A stretch of DNA of 64,000 nucleotides, taken from positions 310,001 to 374,000 of the forward strand of contig JAJUPC010000039.1 of the NCBI GenBank assembly GCA_023614405.1, read 5' to 3'. The position numbers were made by a program, and so were the translations under genes. This DNA comes from Avena insularis. Its lineage: Eukaryota; Streptophyta; Magnoliopsida; Poales; Poaceae. A model generated the notes under the pieces. It was not told the origin of the DNA, did no database searches, and worked only from the letters and a program-made list of their open reading frames with translations. Shown in pieces: positions 47,119-61,118 of the stretch. The first letter of the stretch is position 1, and the number at the start of each line of letters is the position of its first letter.

Positions 47119-47474
47119 TCACCGTCCCGGAACACCGTACGTCTCGCACCCCTCTCTTCTACACGCCTCGAGGACCCCCTCATGGTGTACTTGTCATCAA
47201 TCCAACGACAAGTCACACAATGGAAAACAAGATACAAATAAGAACCAAATATGCATTACACACATATTATACATTACAAGCCACATAGTTGATACAACGT
47301 GATTACAAACCCTTACTATTTAAGTATTACAAATTCATGTGGGTACTATCCCACTTATTTATTTACATCAAGTCCTCAGACTCTAACTCCCGTATCCTGC
47401 GGAGATACTCCCAGTCAAAGTCACACTCCCCAGAAGTTACGTCGTTCATCATACATACCCGAAGTACAACCGTG

Positions 47475-50400
47475 CTAACGTGAGATACGACGCACCGTCT
47501 GTGGAACGACTTGCCTCTTCGACGGACGATACTCAGTATCAGAAGTCTCTGAACTTGACACATCATTCAACTGAAGTGCATCCATACTTTCCAACTCATT
47601 TGAAGCATCTACCGAATCATCCTCATCATAGTCTTCTTCATCCATCTCCTGGATCCCGACCCTAGAGGAATCATCAGAATATTCCCCTTCCGGTGCCCCC
47701 CAAGTACTCTGCTGGTTACGATAGTCCTCAGCTATTATTGGATAGTGCACGTTGTCTGGGGTAGGATAATTTTCTAGTGACTCAAACACCCTTTCTTCAG
47801 GATCTTCCTCATCGGACTCTACATCCTCCACATGGACATCTCTTCCATCAACGTAATAAGATCTCACGCCCATGCGACTAGTTTGCCCGATGTCCCCAAC
47901 TGAATCTTCTGTAGGGGTTCGTAGCATGGAAAACAAAAATTTTCTATCGCATACAAACAAACAAGCCAAGATCTATCTACTAGATTGTAGCAACGAGTCG
48001 ATGGAATAACTCACCCTCGAAGATTCCAAAGTGTTTAACGAGAGCAGATTCTCGTGGGTGATGTAGTCGTACTCTTTCCGATCTCAAGATCGCGTAGACG
48101 ATCCTTCCGGCGCCACGTTCCAGCAGCGCTCCCGCAGTCGGTCACACATTCGGTACTCGACGAAGACCTTCCTCTCCCTTGTTCCAGCAGGCAGCGGAGG
48201 TTGTAGCACTCTCCTCGCGATTCCGGCAGCACAACGGCGTGGTACCGGAAGTAGAGGGGAAATCCCGCAGGGCTTCGCCTTAAGCCGGTGCGAGTATGGT
48301 GGAGCTTATGAGAGAGGCTATTAGTGGTCTAGTAATTAGACACACCAATTAGAGGGCTCCAAACCAATTAGAAGGCTCTAAACCGCTGGCTAAAGCAATT
48401 AGAAGCTCTAAACCAAAACGGCTCTAAACCGGAGGTAGAAGATAGGAACTTGTGTGTGCTAGGAGGGAGCCCTGCCCCTCCTTATATAGGTGGGAGGGCT
48501 GGCCGGCCAAGGGGAGGAGAGTCCCTCCCCAAGTCGGCTTGGTGGGGCGCCGGCCAAGGGAGGAACCCTCCTCCAATTCGGCCTCCACCAATCCTCCTCT
48601 CTTCCCACTTCCCAAAATTGCCGTTTGACTTTCAAACTAGCCGTTTGACTTTTCAATTTAGGATTTAAATAAACCCTTTATTTTGGACAGCAAGAACACC
48701 TAGTACATGATGCAATCATTCCAACTTACAATGACACATTCATGTACCCTTCCCCCTCCCGGAGTGCCGGACATTCCAGGACCTTCTAGAATGTTCGATG
48801 AAAACACGGAACCATTCCCCAACTCCGAAGGGACTTTCCTTATATGAATCTTATTCTCCGGACCATTCCGGATCACCTCGATATCCCGGATCCCATCCGA
48901 GACTCAACAACATTCGGACTCTTTCTCATAATACCATAACTACTCAAACAACGTCAATCCTTAAGTGTGTCTCCCTACGGTTCGTGAATTATGCGGACAT
49001 GATCGAGACACTTCTTGAACAATAACCAATAGAGGAATGGAAATTCATATGGCTCCCACATATTTCTACGATTACTTTGCGATCGAATGAACCACTTACA
49101 TACGATACCAATTTCCCTTTGTCTCACGATATGTTACTTATCCGAGGTTATGATCGTCGGTATCTCTGCATACCTAGTTCAACCTCGTTACTGATAAGTA
49201 CTCTTTTCTCGTTCCCGTGATATGTGATCCCTTGTGACCATGTCACATGCTTGCAAGCTAATTGGATGACATTCCACCGAGAGGGCCCAAAGTATATCTA
49301 TCATCATGTGGATGGACAAATCCCACTCTTGATCCATGTGTTTCAACCAATACTTTCCGAACACTTAATGCCACCTTTATAGCCACCCAGTTACGGTGTG
49401 GTGTTTGATGTTATCAAAGCATCCATCCGGCAAAGGTGATATGCATGATCTCATGGTCGAAGGAATTAGGTTACTATGTATCAGAAAGCATATAGCAATT
49501 GAACTATTGAAATGACTTGATCTTTATGCTACGCTTATCTATAGGAGTATGTCCACCATATCATTCTCCTAACGATATGATCTTGTTGTTGATAACATCT
49601 CAATGTTCATGATATGGAAACCACAATCATTTAATCAACCAACAAGCTAGTGAAGTATAGAGGCTATACTAGGGACTTCAATTTAAGTTTACAATTCACA
49701 CAAGTATTAATGTTTCCTTGTTAATACTATTATAGCATGAATATAAACATTTATCATAAACACAAAGATATAATAATAACTATATTTATTATTGCCTCTA
49801 GGGCATATCTCCAACATCTTCCATAGGAATAGGATTCCCGACAGATCCATCCATCGATTCGTACCTCTATCCCTCAGAATTTCCAATAGGTAATTCCAAG
49901 TCCTCAGTTCCCCAAGAACTCTGTGGTACTGGATGACTAGTGCCCTCATCAGGATATCTAGTGGTTTCTGGTATAGGTGAGTAAGGATATGGTGTAAAAT
50001 ATGCTGGATCTATAGGTATATCCTTGAAAAGTGGGTTAACCCTATCCACTACTTCATTCTCCAGTTTAGATGCTAACTTCTCCCTTCTTTCAGGATTCAT
50101 TAAATCCTCTAACATATCAACCTGATCTTCTACGATAACCTGATGTGTCTTATACAAAGACCCAATCATCAGTCGATACAGATCCATAAACTTAGAAGCT
50201 AGTTTTGGATGCTTCCTTACTAAAGTAAGATGATCCGGTTCAGGTTCCTTGTCTATAGAATCATGAAGAATCATAGAATATGTGCTTCCAGCTAACTCTT
50301 ATGCTTTGTGCTCCCGAACATTGGCTATCGCCTCCACAATAGCAACATGATATGCTTCTAGGTGACTTCTACCTTCACCCGTAGGTAAATCGTGATATAA

Positions 50401-50604
50401 ACCAAGCTTCTTTGGTAGTTGGATGCTAACATGATATTTGGCTAACATTCGCCCATCATGGTAGGTAATGGTATTGACTGGAATATCAGTCGTGCAACCA
50501 AACACTCTCAGAAGTTCTCAAAGTTGTCCTGTTAACACCCCATGATAGTCATCGAGAGTCCCTTCTTTCCTTGCCAAAGTCTGTTTTGGAAACTTTGGTG
50601 CCAT
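47475..50604 (-). pseudogene. Element C ORF, copy 2, interrupted by a solo LTR
   Basis: Same protein as 16378-17587, from MAPKFPKQTL (50604) to RRISR (47475), split at 47905-49821 by the solo LTR. It shares the TGA and TAA of copy 1 but lacks the 8-bp deletion, so KLENEVVDRVNPLFKDIP is in frame. Otherwise the same acidic C-terminus. Function unknown. Confidence 0.72.
47910..49816 (-). mobile_element. Solo LTR of an Angela/BARE-like copia element (1907 bp)
   Basis: Read on the minus strand it begins TGTTGGAGATATGCCC and ends CTACGAACCCCTACA. It is flanked by TCTTC (47905-47909 and 49817-49821). Copy 1 has the empty site at about 16813. A single LTR with target duplication is the product of recombination between two LTRs. 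It is related to, but diverged from, the LTRs at 20131 and 27096. Confidence 0.95.
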
Positions 50605-50808
50605 TTCCACTTTATATTAATAACAGAAATGAATATAATTTGTATGCATTAATTATAATGATGCATCATAATAAAGAATTATCGCACTAAAAAATATAAT
50701 GAAATATTCCCAATTGAATATTCATTATATAATCTAGAGAACTCTTTACCGTTGCTCCTAGACTCCTACAGTTATTTCCCTTTACTAGGTTTCCAACCTA
50801 AGGTCAAA

Positions 50809-50826
50809 GCAATTGCTCTGATACCA
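50809..50826 (-). promoter_or_regulatory. Primer binding site of element C, copy 2
   Basis: Minus-strand TGGTATCAGAGCAATTGC. It matches the initiator tRNA-Met complement one base further than copy 1. Confidence 0.75.
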
Positions 50827-50830
50827 GCTA

Positions 50831-53800
50831 CGGTGACCCAGCATACCACTGCATGTGTAGTACACTATAGTCATTGACATGACATCTACAGAACACCGTT
50901 CCGTAAATATCACATCCCTCAGAGTGGTATAATAGAAACATTGCGGATCTATATTACAAACATACACACTTCATTATTATTACAAACCAGAAGTTCCAAC
51001 TTCAAATGTTACAAAATTACAAACCAAACTTAAGTAGTTTCAGCGGAAGATATAAGATTCAAACTCATACTTTGAATTGGGATCAACAACTTATTCTATA
51101 TAGTTCCTGCTGCTTGGCTCAATTGGTTTACAAATAACTAAGGAAACTACTCGGACTCATTGCCCTGCACTCCGTCTATTTCGTAGTCCACCCCTTCAAC
51201 TCCTCTGGACAGGACTGGCTCTTCATAGTAGACATCCTCTTATCCTTTAGCTGCATACATTGAAGGGTCTTCTGGATACTCAGAGTCTAAGCAGGGGTTC
51301 AAAGGAAAGAGTGAGTAACAACATTACCCAGCAAGTTCATTATATGCAAGGTGGGAAGTTCGATGCTCTGTCTACCACCTCGGACGATACGTCCTTGGTA
51401 CTATGTAGTTTTCATAAACATTTCTTCAAAGATTGATTTTATTATCAAAAACTATGCCCACCAGCCTTCACAGGTTGACCTTAACTTCATGGAGTTCCTT
51501 TCCTGTGACGTTCGTAGCTCCTTCTCGGAACAGGGAGTAACAAGATACAGTTCGTACACTCTACAGAGGTGCGTTGGTTTACCCATGAGAGATCAACTCC
51601 TTGTTGCAAAACTAGGCGTACTTTCCCGTCCACAATTTCGTGATGTGGGGCCTAGTAGGTGATCCAAGCCAATCACTGCCCTCTCCGCGATACCATATGT
51701 CTGCACGACCCTCTGGGCCGAGCTCCATCTCTGTTAAGCCCCCATTTTGGGAAAGCTATAACCCTAATGACTTCCTGAAGACTCTATGAGCTGGTGATGC
51801 CCTTGGCAAGCTCCATAAAGGTCTGACTATACCTCCAGTAGCTACTCATAGATAATCTAGACACCAAAATCGTGGGGCCTAAGGGTGCCCACCCATATGC
51901 TGGATCCACACAAGGAATCCCAATGTCACGATAAGGTCATCTTGCCTCCATATGAAAGGAAGAAGATACAGCTGACTTCTCTGTCCCATTCGAAATCTCA
52001 TGGTTAACGCGTAATATACGACGCTAGAATCACTGATGTCATGGGTTATTGATCCTATGGTGAATTATGCACCTGGAACCCTAAGTTCCATTGCTCATCT
52101 TTATCATCACTTAGGATGATAACTATATCTTATTTATTAAAGAAGATAATACTTTCTTCCTCCAGATCATAGGTGATAACCCATAATTTGCAATATCTTT
52201 GATAAAGACTCTTCAAAGGACATGAGCAAGTTATGAACTTGCCTTGTGACTACAAGGTAGTGAAGTCGGATGCTTCCACCTGACCTTGAGCTCCGGTTTC
52301 TACAAAGAACCATTGTTGCCCGGTAAGGACAATATTTAAAGAAGCAACATGCAATGCATAGTAATGTCATGCAATGGTTTATTATCTGCTTCTTTGCATG
52401 TTTTACCCTCTTAGTAAAAGTTTGTTATTTTCTTTAATTAATAAAAGAAAATTATCATTCTAAGAGTTAAAAAATATGAATTTATTTAATTTTATTATTC
52501 TTTTAAACATTTACTGAAATTCCTTTAAGGAAATAAAGCTTTATTTTTATCACACCAAATTTACTTTTTAAAAATACAAACTAGTATTTTTCTATAATAG
52601 TATATCCATTTAGGATCTTACAAATGAATTTTATTTGATTTTAAGTGTTTCGTATATTTTTATAAAATTCAAGAGTAATTGGCACAATATTAATAATGGA
52701 CCTAAATTTTAGTTTCTAAAAATTCTATTGATTATTTTTATTTAATAGGGAATATTTTTGTGAGTTCATAGACATATTAATTATATTTTTAAGATTTTTA
52801 TTTATTTTCTAGAGTTGTTTTTGTTTCAGGGGCATATTTGTAAATATTTCTTTTTAAACAACACTTTTAGAACGGGCTCAGCCCACTGGCTGGCCTTGAA
52901 CCTAACCCGGCCCACACGGCCTGGTTAAGCCCACCAGGTGGTACTAGGCCGCCCACTGGCCTAGTACCCCCCACACACTGACTCTCCTCTCCCCTATCTC
53001 ACTCTCTCGCTCACTTGGTCACCTCTTTCGCTCGCCGCCACCACCGCGCACGATTTTGGCCAGGTCCGGCCATCGTTGCCGCCGCCACGGTGCAGGATGG
53101 CTAAGTCGAAAATGCCGCTCAGTTCTGTCTGAGCAGATCTGCCGATGGTGCCCTCTCCTGGCCGCGCTGACCCCTACCCGAGGCTAGTGTTAGGGTTTGG
53201 CCGCCCTGGAGCTTCGGCGATGGTGCACCAGGGTTTCTCACGGTTTGTTCCCCTTCATCTCCGGCGGGTTTTTCCGTGTTGCAGGTGTGGGTTGCAGTGC
53301 CCCTTCGGGGTGCTCCCCGTGCCGCTGCTTCTGCATCGCCACCGGCCATTCCTCTGCTTCCTCTTAAGTTAATTTTGTGAGGACCTCGAGTAAGCTTGGG
53401 TTATTCCTCTCTATGCTCCTCTCTTGTGCTCTAGCTATTCTTCCCTGGCAGGATTACAGGTTAGCCCCATGTCTAGGGTTCATCCCTGAACCCTAGGGTT
53501 CATACCCTGTGTCGTGATGTTGAGTTAGTTTCTCTGGTTCATCCTACCAGTGATATATTTTAGGTTGGTTTGGTAGTGGTACTTGTGCTGAATATGTCTT
53601 TGCCACCTTGTTCTCTATCCGAGAACCCTTTGTGAAAGTACACTGAATCTTTATGTGACTACCCTTGTTGCATCTATGATGGATTCATTTTATTGGCTTG
53701 AGACTCACTGTTATGCTAGAGTTAGGATGCCCTTTGTTGATAGTTCTTCTGTGAAAAAATGATTTCAAATTAATGTATTGGAAAGATGATTAACTGTTAG

Positions 53801-55538
53801 ATGACCTGGATTATGTAATCTTTGGGTAAGCTTTGCTTGGGTTAGAAAAAATCCTAGTGACACCTCCTAGGAATGGTACACAGTGTTTGCTTTAATACTC
53901 GCTTTGACCTGCAAATGCTTCAGAATGACTAGAGGTTTAATTGCTTTGAAAACCCTTGCTATATATGTTGGCTTATGATATTCATTAATTGTATTATGCC
54001 TGTGATGCTGGTCTGAGGCATAAGAACTAGTTTTGTAACTTGTTATCTCTCATAGATGATTTCTGGTCTTGATACCAGCTACTCATCTTGGACTGAGTAG
54101 ATCTGTAGATTCTGGGGTGCTACTCCTTTTAAGAGATGTGCCCAGAATCCATACCTTGGGCTAATTTAATCTGGAAGATAATATTTATCCAGGATTAGTG
54201 ATGTTGGTCTGAGATCCTAGTGTTATTTGCACAGATGTATTGCTTGGCTTTAGCTCTAATTCCTCTATGATGGATACACCCCACTTGGGGTGATTTCTGA
54301 GAGGTTTAGTATAGAACAACGCATGACTTATTATCTGGATAAGATAGTTGGATCATGTGAAGGTTTTATATTACTCACCACAATAGTGGAGTGGTTGGTG
54401 TTGTTGCTAGTTGATCTGGTTGCTTGATCTTTCTAGCCTGCTCTGCTGGTTGGATCTTGGCATGGACCTCCTGGTTATGTGCGTACTACTCCTCATCTCC
54501 TGTGATCTGGAAGTTCCCCTTGCTATCCTTCTGCACCACCCCCTCTTTATGTCACCATGTTGTGGTGAACTAGTGGTTAATTTGGTAGAGTGTGATGATT
54601 TTGTGGATGCTTTGGTGAGCTCGATGAAGTCTGAGCGTGTTCTTGAGAAGGAGAGCGATGATGGATGTGGATGAGCTTTAGATGAGTGCTCTGCTTGAGT
54701 TCTAGTAGTGTTGCTGCTGTATCGATAGCATGCTGCATGCATTCTATGACTAAGCTGTGTGTCTGTGTGTACTGATCGTGTGGATCAGCTCATGTGGAAA
54801 TATCTCCACCTATTACCCTTTTCACTTTTTACTGCTTGGTGAAACTTGCCCCTGTTAATGACTCGATGATGTACTTTGAACAATGCACTTCATTGTTCAC
54901 TACTGTGAGTAAACACTAACTAATTAACCTTTGTTTTCTTTTTAGTTGTTTTCTTTTATGTGCAGGAACAAGATCTGGAGATACAAGATTTAGTCTAGGA
55001 ATACTGAATATCATATATCTTAAATGTAATCTTTTTTTAAGAATCCTGTAAAGATTTATTATAAGAGAATAAAGTTGTATTTCCATTTTCTTTAATCTTC
55101 TACTTCGAATGTATTTTTACAATTTGTAATGTTGTTATGTAATCAAGAAATAAGAATTAATTTCTTATCTCGTTTTCCTTTCTCAGTCCTTATTGTTGTT
55201 TACTATATCTATGATTTAATCAAATAATGTTCAAAAAGTATTTTGGAAAACAATTTAATATTCCTAACTCCCAAATCTTAAATATTTTCAAATTGATTTA
55301 AATTTTCAAATTTGAAATCAAAATAACTTCCCCAAAACTTAATAATTCCTAAAGGTCATGTCAAAATTCATAGCATCCACTAAATAGAGCTATTCCTACC
55401 TCCAGTTAGTGAAAGAAACTATGATCCCTTTAGAGTTTTGTTGGGCGAAATTTTTACCCTGATTTTACAGATGCATGCATGCACAAACTTAGATTCCTAC
55501 ATCTACCCTTCGTTGGATCCTAATGCTGGGGTGTTACA
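50831..55538 (-). repeat. 5' LTR of element C, copy 2 (4708 bp, uninterrupted)
   Basis: Aligns with 17814-31223 apart from the copia insertion. It ends GGGTGTTACA at 55538, followed by the same flank TGCTGCCATAGG. It shows the empty CCCTC site of the copia element near 53150. It has an extra 12 bp near 52517 and lacks the 27-bp tandem copy seen in copy 1. No coding feature. Confidence 0.85.
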
Positions 55539-55557
55539 TGCTGCCATAGGCCATTCT

Positions 55558-55570
55558 GACTCTGATACCA
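55558..55570 (-). promoter_or_regulatory. Primer binding site remnant of chromovirus A2
   Basis: Minus-strand TGGTATCAGAGTC, two bases inside the LTR at 55573. It is the only internal sequence of A2 left; beyond it the flank of element C resumes. Confidence 0.7.
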
Positions 55571-55572
55571 AT

Positions 55573-58500
55573 TGTAACTACCTCGGTGAATTACGCTCTT
55601 AGTTAATGCCTGGACGAGCGGAAACGGTTAAAATAGTACGGTGGGGCCAAAATGCCACTCACAGGTAGACCTTTCGGCCGTCCTAACCATTTCCAGAACA
55701 TCGGGACAAGAACGAGCGGCGTAATCGGCAGGCGAAGGGATCAACTACATACACAAATGAGTATGTATGCAAGCCACATACAACAGTCCTCAGAGCCATT
55801 CCATCTAAAAGAAAGGAAATATTGCAACGCCATACGGCAAAATCCAAATATCCTAGATAGATATAATAGGTTAGGATATCTCCTCATACATCAAACATCA
55901 GAGTATCAGGCGGAAGCTGAAAACAAGATCCGAGTACGGATAAGAAGCAAATCGACATAAGATGCCCCATAAATAAACACATCCCGCCCACAGATCTCAC
56001 GGATCCCCGTTCCCGGAATCTCTACACCGAGTGGTTGTTGCCAACACCATCTGACTCTTCCACCCAGTATCCATCTTGCGGGTATACCTATTCATCTGAA
56101 TCAAACAATTTATCGTGTGAGACCCTAGGGGTACTCAGCAAGTCTTTATGCCGCTAAAGGGGACACATCCTGGGGTGACGCAATTGTAGCAAAAGATAAT
56201 ACCTAACAATTCTACAGAAACTCGCTAACTATCCACCTAACCAAAGATAGACGGATGTCCGTGAATAAAGAACAACAGTTATAACAGTATAATTAACAGA
56301 TCCATCCTCCTCCTCGCTTACCAACGAGGAAGCGGACGAACAACCCCCATCATCCGTTGGCAGTTTTATTAACCATTCCATGGGTATTGCACTATTTACT
56401 AGTCAAGTACTTAGGCAATTTAAAAGCGGTACTTTAGCTATTCTTGTCTATGATCGAGAAATGGTGCTCCAAGTCGTCCATAACCGCGGACACGGCTTTC
56501 AGAAAGATTTACCCTGCAGGGGTGCACGAATAGCAACACACACTCGATCAACCTCGGAAAAACCAAATCAAAACACAACGAGGCATTCACGACAAAGCAA
56601 TCACAGGATTCAGAAATATTTCAGGGGGCCACCCCATTAAGCTACCCGCAACGAAGTTGGCCGGCTCCGAGACGGACCCAAGGTTTGTGTCAATGGCTGT
56701 AAACGACTGGGAACCCGAAAATGTGACTGGGCTTGTCGATACCGCGAAAACATTCCACGATCCAAAACAGTACAGGTGCTCCACGCACAATCTTAAATAA
56801 AGCGGTAACATGGCATAAGTACAGGATAGTAATAAAGCCCCAAACTAATTGTGGCCCCAAGAAATAAGAATGAATCAAGCTCTGGCTCAGGGGGGGTTCA
56901 TAAGCCTCTCGGATGTGGATAGTGCGAATAGTCAAGGAACAGGAATCAAGTACTCGGGGTCCTACGGGACACAAGTGAGAATGAAGAACCAAATAGCAGA
57001 TATTGCTCACCGGTGCCACTTTTATTAGTTATCCCATTACTACTCAGGTTAAGTTGTTTAGGTACCTCGTTATTCATCAGACTCTCACATACCCTACACA
57101 TGCTGTTCTACGACCCGCATGACTCAAACAACTCTTGTAGTAATGCCTCATAGGATGGAGGAACAAGCTTCGGTGGGGTTTAAAAGTAAAGGCTATGCGG
57201 TACTTGGGATTCAATTTAATGCAATCGCGACTCAATGATGCAAGAATAAGATAGAGGCAATAGGTACTATATGTATGCAAGCACGTGGTAGTGCTTGCAC
57301 AGTACTTCGATTGAAGCGAGGGGCGGATCTGGTAGTGCTCACAGGATTCTGGTATATCCACACCGGCGTCTATTCGAAGAAGAACCAAACAAACAAGGGC
57401 CAACATAAATAGAGTGCACAAGCATATGGATTAAAATGCGTCAAACAAACAATCATGCCATGATGAATGATGCACAATTTGCATGGCAATAATGTAGCAT
57501 GGCATGGGTGAGGTGTGGGGTGGAGAATCAAAGCATTTTATTAAGTTTTTAGCCCGGTTTGCTCTCATAACAATTGCTGTATACTTATTATTTATATGAT
57601 GCATGCTGCAATTCAGAACAAGGAATGCACAGATAGAACGGGCTCGTCGCACTGATCGATTTAGACATATTATTTGTCAAATTTGGAGTTATAAAACAAA
57701 ACTTATTAATTAATTAAGAAAAAGGGCATTTTATTGTAATTTTAATCATCTCGAAAATTTAAAGTGTTCAAAACATATTTTGAATGGCATATTTGAATTC
57801 CTCACATTTTTCTGATTTCAAAACATATATTACATGTTGGTTTTGGAATTATATTTTAAAAGATATTTAAAACAGATTCAAATCTGAATTTAAATCATTT
57901 CTGGAAAAGTTGAAACAAAACAGAAAACCAGAATTACTTTTAACACCCAGCCCCTATTAGCCATAGCCAGCATAGTAGTTAGGCTTGTTGGATCTGAAAT
58001 ATGAGGGAGAGAGGCTTCTCTCATTTCACAAGAAGGAAAAGCTGAGCAATGGGGCTAATGGGCTGGCGCGAGGCCCGGCCTGGCGTAAAAAAAGTGAGAC
58101 TGTCAGGTGGGGTCGCGCTGGACTACGGGTTGGTTGCGCTAAAACGCGGGGGTGTTTTTGTAAAGCAGCGAAAGAGGCTGATAGGTGGGGCTCGAGAGGA
58201 GCGCGGGTTCGAGAAGTCAAAAAGGTGGGGGGGTTTGGTGCAAAGTGGCCACGCGCACTGTGGATCTTCCTCTTCTGAACTTTCTGACGGAAACGTTGCG
58301 TGGCCCAGTGGGGTGGGGGCTCGAACCCGGGTAGCGGGAGTGCGCACGGAGGGGTTAACCGGTGCGGCTGACTCGGGTAGTTGACAGGGAGGTGGGCGCG
58401 GGCTAGATAAGGGGTTGTGCGGCGCGGGGAGGCTGGCAGACTACGTCGAACGGCGCGCACGGCGGGCGTTCGACCAAAAGAACGGCCGGGCTAGGACGGT

Positions 58501-60073
58501 ACGGCGAGGCGGAAGGTGTCAAGGGAGATGGGAGGCTCACCGTGGGCTCGACGGCGGGCTCGGATCAGAGCGGGGAGCGTCGGATCAGTGACGGCCGAAC
58601 GGGCGTTAGGGTTTGATGGCAGGGTCTCTCCGTGAGCTGGGTCTTCTCCTCCTTCTTGCACGTCTGGCGCACGCAGAGGATGGTCCTCGATCTCCTTGAC
58701 CACCCCCACGTCGAGCTTGCCGGCAGGAGCTAGAGGTAGATGACGGTGCTGGCGATTCAGGCGAGAAGAAGGGGTCATCGGTGGAGAGGGAGGAGAGGAG
58801 CGGCAGGGCTCTGGGCCGATCTGGTGAGGTAGAGGTGCCGTGTGGGGGAGGAAAAAGTGAGAGGGAGAGAGAGGAAAGCAGGCGTGGGCACGGGGTAGAT
58901 AAAGGTGGCTTCGGCCACCTTTCTCCGTCTACCCCCTCACGTGCTCGGCGTGGGGCTCGGCCTGGGCAGGCAGCGGCAGAGGAGAGGGGCTGCAGGTGGG
59001 CCCGACATGGCGGTGGGGCTAGCACGGCAGAGAGAGAAGGAGAGGAAGAGGGGAGGGGCTCGGGTGTAAACTAGGGTTAGCTTAGAGGGGGCTCGGGTTT
59101 AGGGTTTGGCTAGGAGGGGTTAGGGGTAGCTGGGGTGTGGTGGTGGCCCCTTGCTGGCCAAGAGAGAGGGAGGAAAAAGCCTCGGCATGGAGAGAGGTAG
59201 GGTGATGAGTGAGGGTTAGGGTAGGGGTAGGATTAGAGAAAGAATAGGGTTTTTGAGGAGAGAGGGTAGGTGTTAGGGTTTAGAGAAGAAATAAAAGAAG
59301 AAGGGGAGGATAGGGTCTTAAATTTTGGTAGAAGTGTGATCTATACAAGATCATGCAAGGTGAGTAGGAGGTAATGAGAGAGAGGTGGTTTATGATGAGA
59401 GAAGAGGAGACGAACTCACAAAAGATGGTTCCACTCCAAACAAACAAAAACCCAAGAAAGAAAAAGGTGTTGGAGAGAGGATGGGGATGGTGGCATGGTA
59501 GGAGATGGTCCACAAAGATAGGATCCATTAAAACCAAAGAAAAACCAAGGAGTAAGAGGTGGTGAAGGTTTGTGCATGGCCCATGCAAAAATAATAAATG
59601 CCATAATTTATTTTGAGGAAAACAATAATAATATTATGGAACTATTCATATGCATTCCCAAGAATTAGAATCAAGGCCAAGCAAGAGATTTGGAGGACTA
59701 GATCCACCCCATTGCCCATGAGCTAGATAAAACCAAAATAAAGACAAACAAGCTCATGAACTAGTAGGATGTTGGAATTATAAAGTGGTGGAAAAGAAAG
59801 ATGATGGAATTGAAATAAAAGATATGCCCCCAACTCAACTTGGGCATTTAAACAATATATCAATAACCAAATACAATATCAAGAGGCAAATACAATTAAT
59901 AATGCATATGAGAGAAAAACCAAAGGAAGGAGGGTTTTATATGATGCTCAAATGCAAGGTGGCATGATGACATGAGCATGATATAATTATGATGCAACAA
60001 TTATATATATGAAGTAGCCATTATATTACTAGACCAAGTAGCATTACAATTGTTAGACAATTGGGATGCTACA
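55573..60073 (-). repeat. Chromovirus LTR A2 (4501 bp), truncated element
   Basis: Same family as the LTR of element A: starts TGTAACTACCTCGGTGAATT, ends GGGATGCTACA, same orientation. The outer parts align well with 5519-7700 and about 9900-10235. The GC-rich middle (58000-59400) differs greatly, so it is another subfamily. It is not a clean solo LTR: a primer site remains on its left and there is no 5-bp target duplication. Compared with copy 1, about 270 bp of flank (31246-31515) is missing. Confidence 0.88.
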
Positions 60074-60324
60074 CACTTCATACATCATCATAAGATCAAA
60101 ATGTAGATAGCATGAACTACTAATTAAGTAAACTTCATATACATTCTTTATTACCACTTTAATCACCAAAGCACCCAGTTTAATACATCCATCCATCATC
60201 CCAAAAGCACCCAGTTTAATACATCCATCCATCATCCCAAAATCTCACCAAGTGGCCGATTTAGTATTAGCGAACTTTAACAACATCTAACTAAAATTAT
60301 ACTTCTACTAACTAGTACTACCGA
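60074..60324. other. Flank without a gene, copy 2
   Basis: Counterpart of 31519-31776, including the 38-bp tandem pair. No ORF with support. Confidence 0.55.
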
Positions 60325-60700
60325 TCAGTTCTTATTCCTCACGCCATCATCCGAGCGGCGATGCTTCTTGATGGAGGTCACCACCTCCAGCTCATCGTCA
60401 TCATTGTTGTCGACCACCGGCCACTCGTGTTGCGCAATAGGCGCATTCTCCACCAGCGACGCATGCATGCTCTGCTCTGGTGGTGCCTACATGCGCTGCT
60501 CCTCGAGCGCCTCCTGCTAGGTACAGAGCCTCCTCCTCCTCATCGGAATACCGCTCCAACAGCTCCTCTCGACATTCTTGCAGACCGAAGAGCTCAGGAT
60601 CATCGGACGACCTCGACTCGTATGGGCCGTTGATGACTCCATCATCGTACTCTTGCCATTGAGGCCATCATGGCTAGATTCGTGTTCCGAATCCTAGCTC
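60325..60700 (-). pseudogene. Acidic protein pseudogene, copy 2
   Basis: Counterpart of 31777-32188 with the same frameshift and TAG. It lacks 39 bp (13 codons) present in copy 1, lost between two GTCGACCA repeats. Start region further damaged. Confidence 0.45.
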
Positions 60701-61118
60701 CGAGCTATGTTCTTTCTTTGGATTTTTGGGAGAAATTTTGTGAATTAATTTTGTGGAGAAAGGTTGAGAAGAAGGATATAATGTTGAGATGGAATCGATG
60801 GTTGAATTTATAGGCCTCTTCACCGGCGTTGCACATCCCCCGATAAAGCTAAAAAAGGCATTGAATCACCGCCGGTGATTGCAATTCTGCAGGTTGCCAT
60901 TGTGACCCAGGGATTCTAGATTTTCTCGGACCGCCCGTAGTCAAACTAGCCGTTGGGGGACGGAAAAAAATCTAAAACAAATTCATTTTCATGGTTCACA
61001 TTTTGTAATAAATAGGAACATATCAAAACACTAACGATTTTTGGTATCAGGAATGTGCGTACGTTTGTCTCTATCTAATCGGCATGCAATGTATGCGTCT
61101 TGCGAAGCCTCTTAAAAT

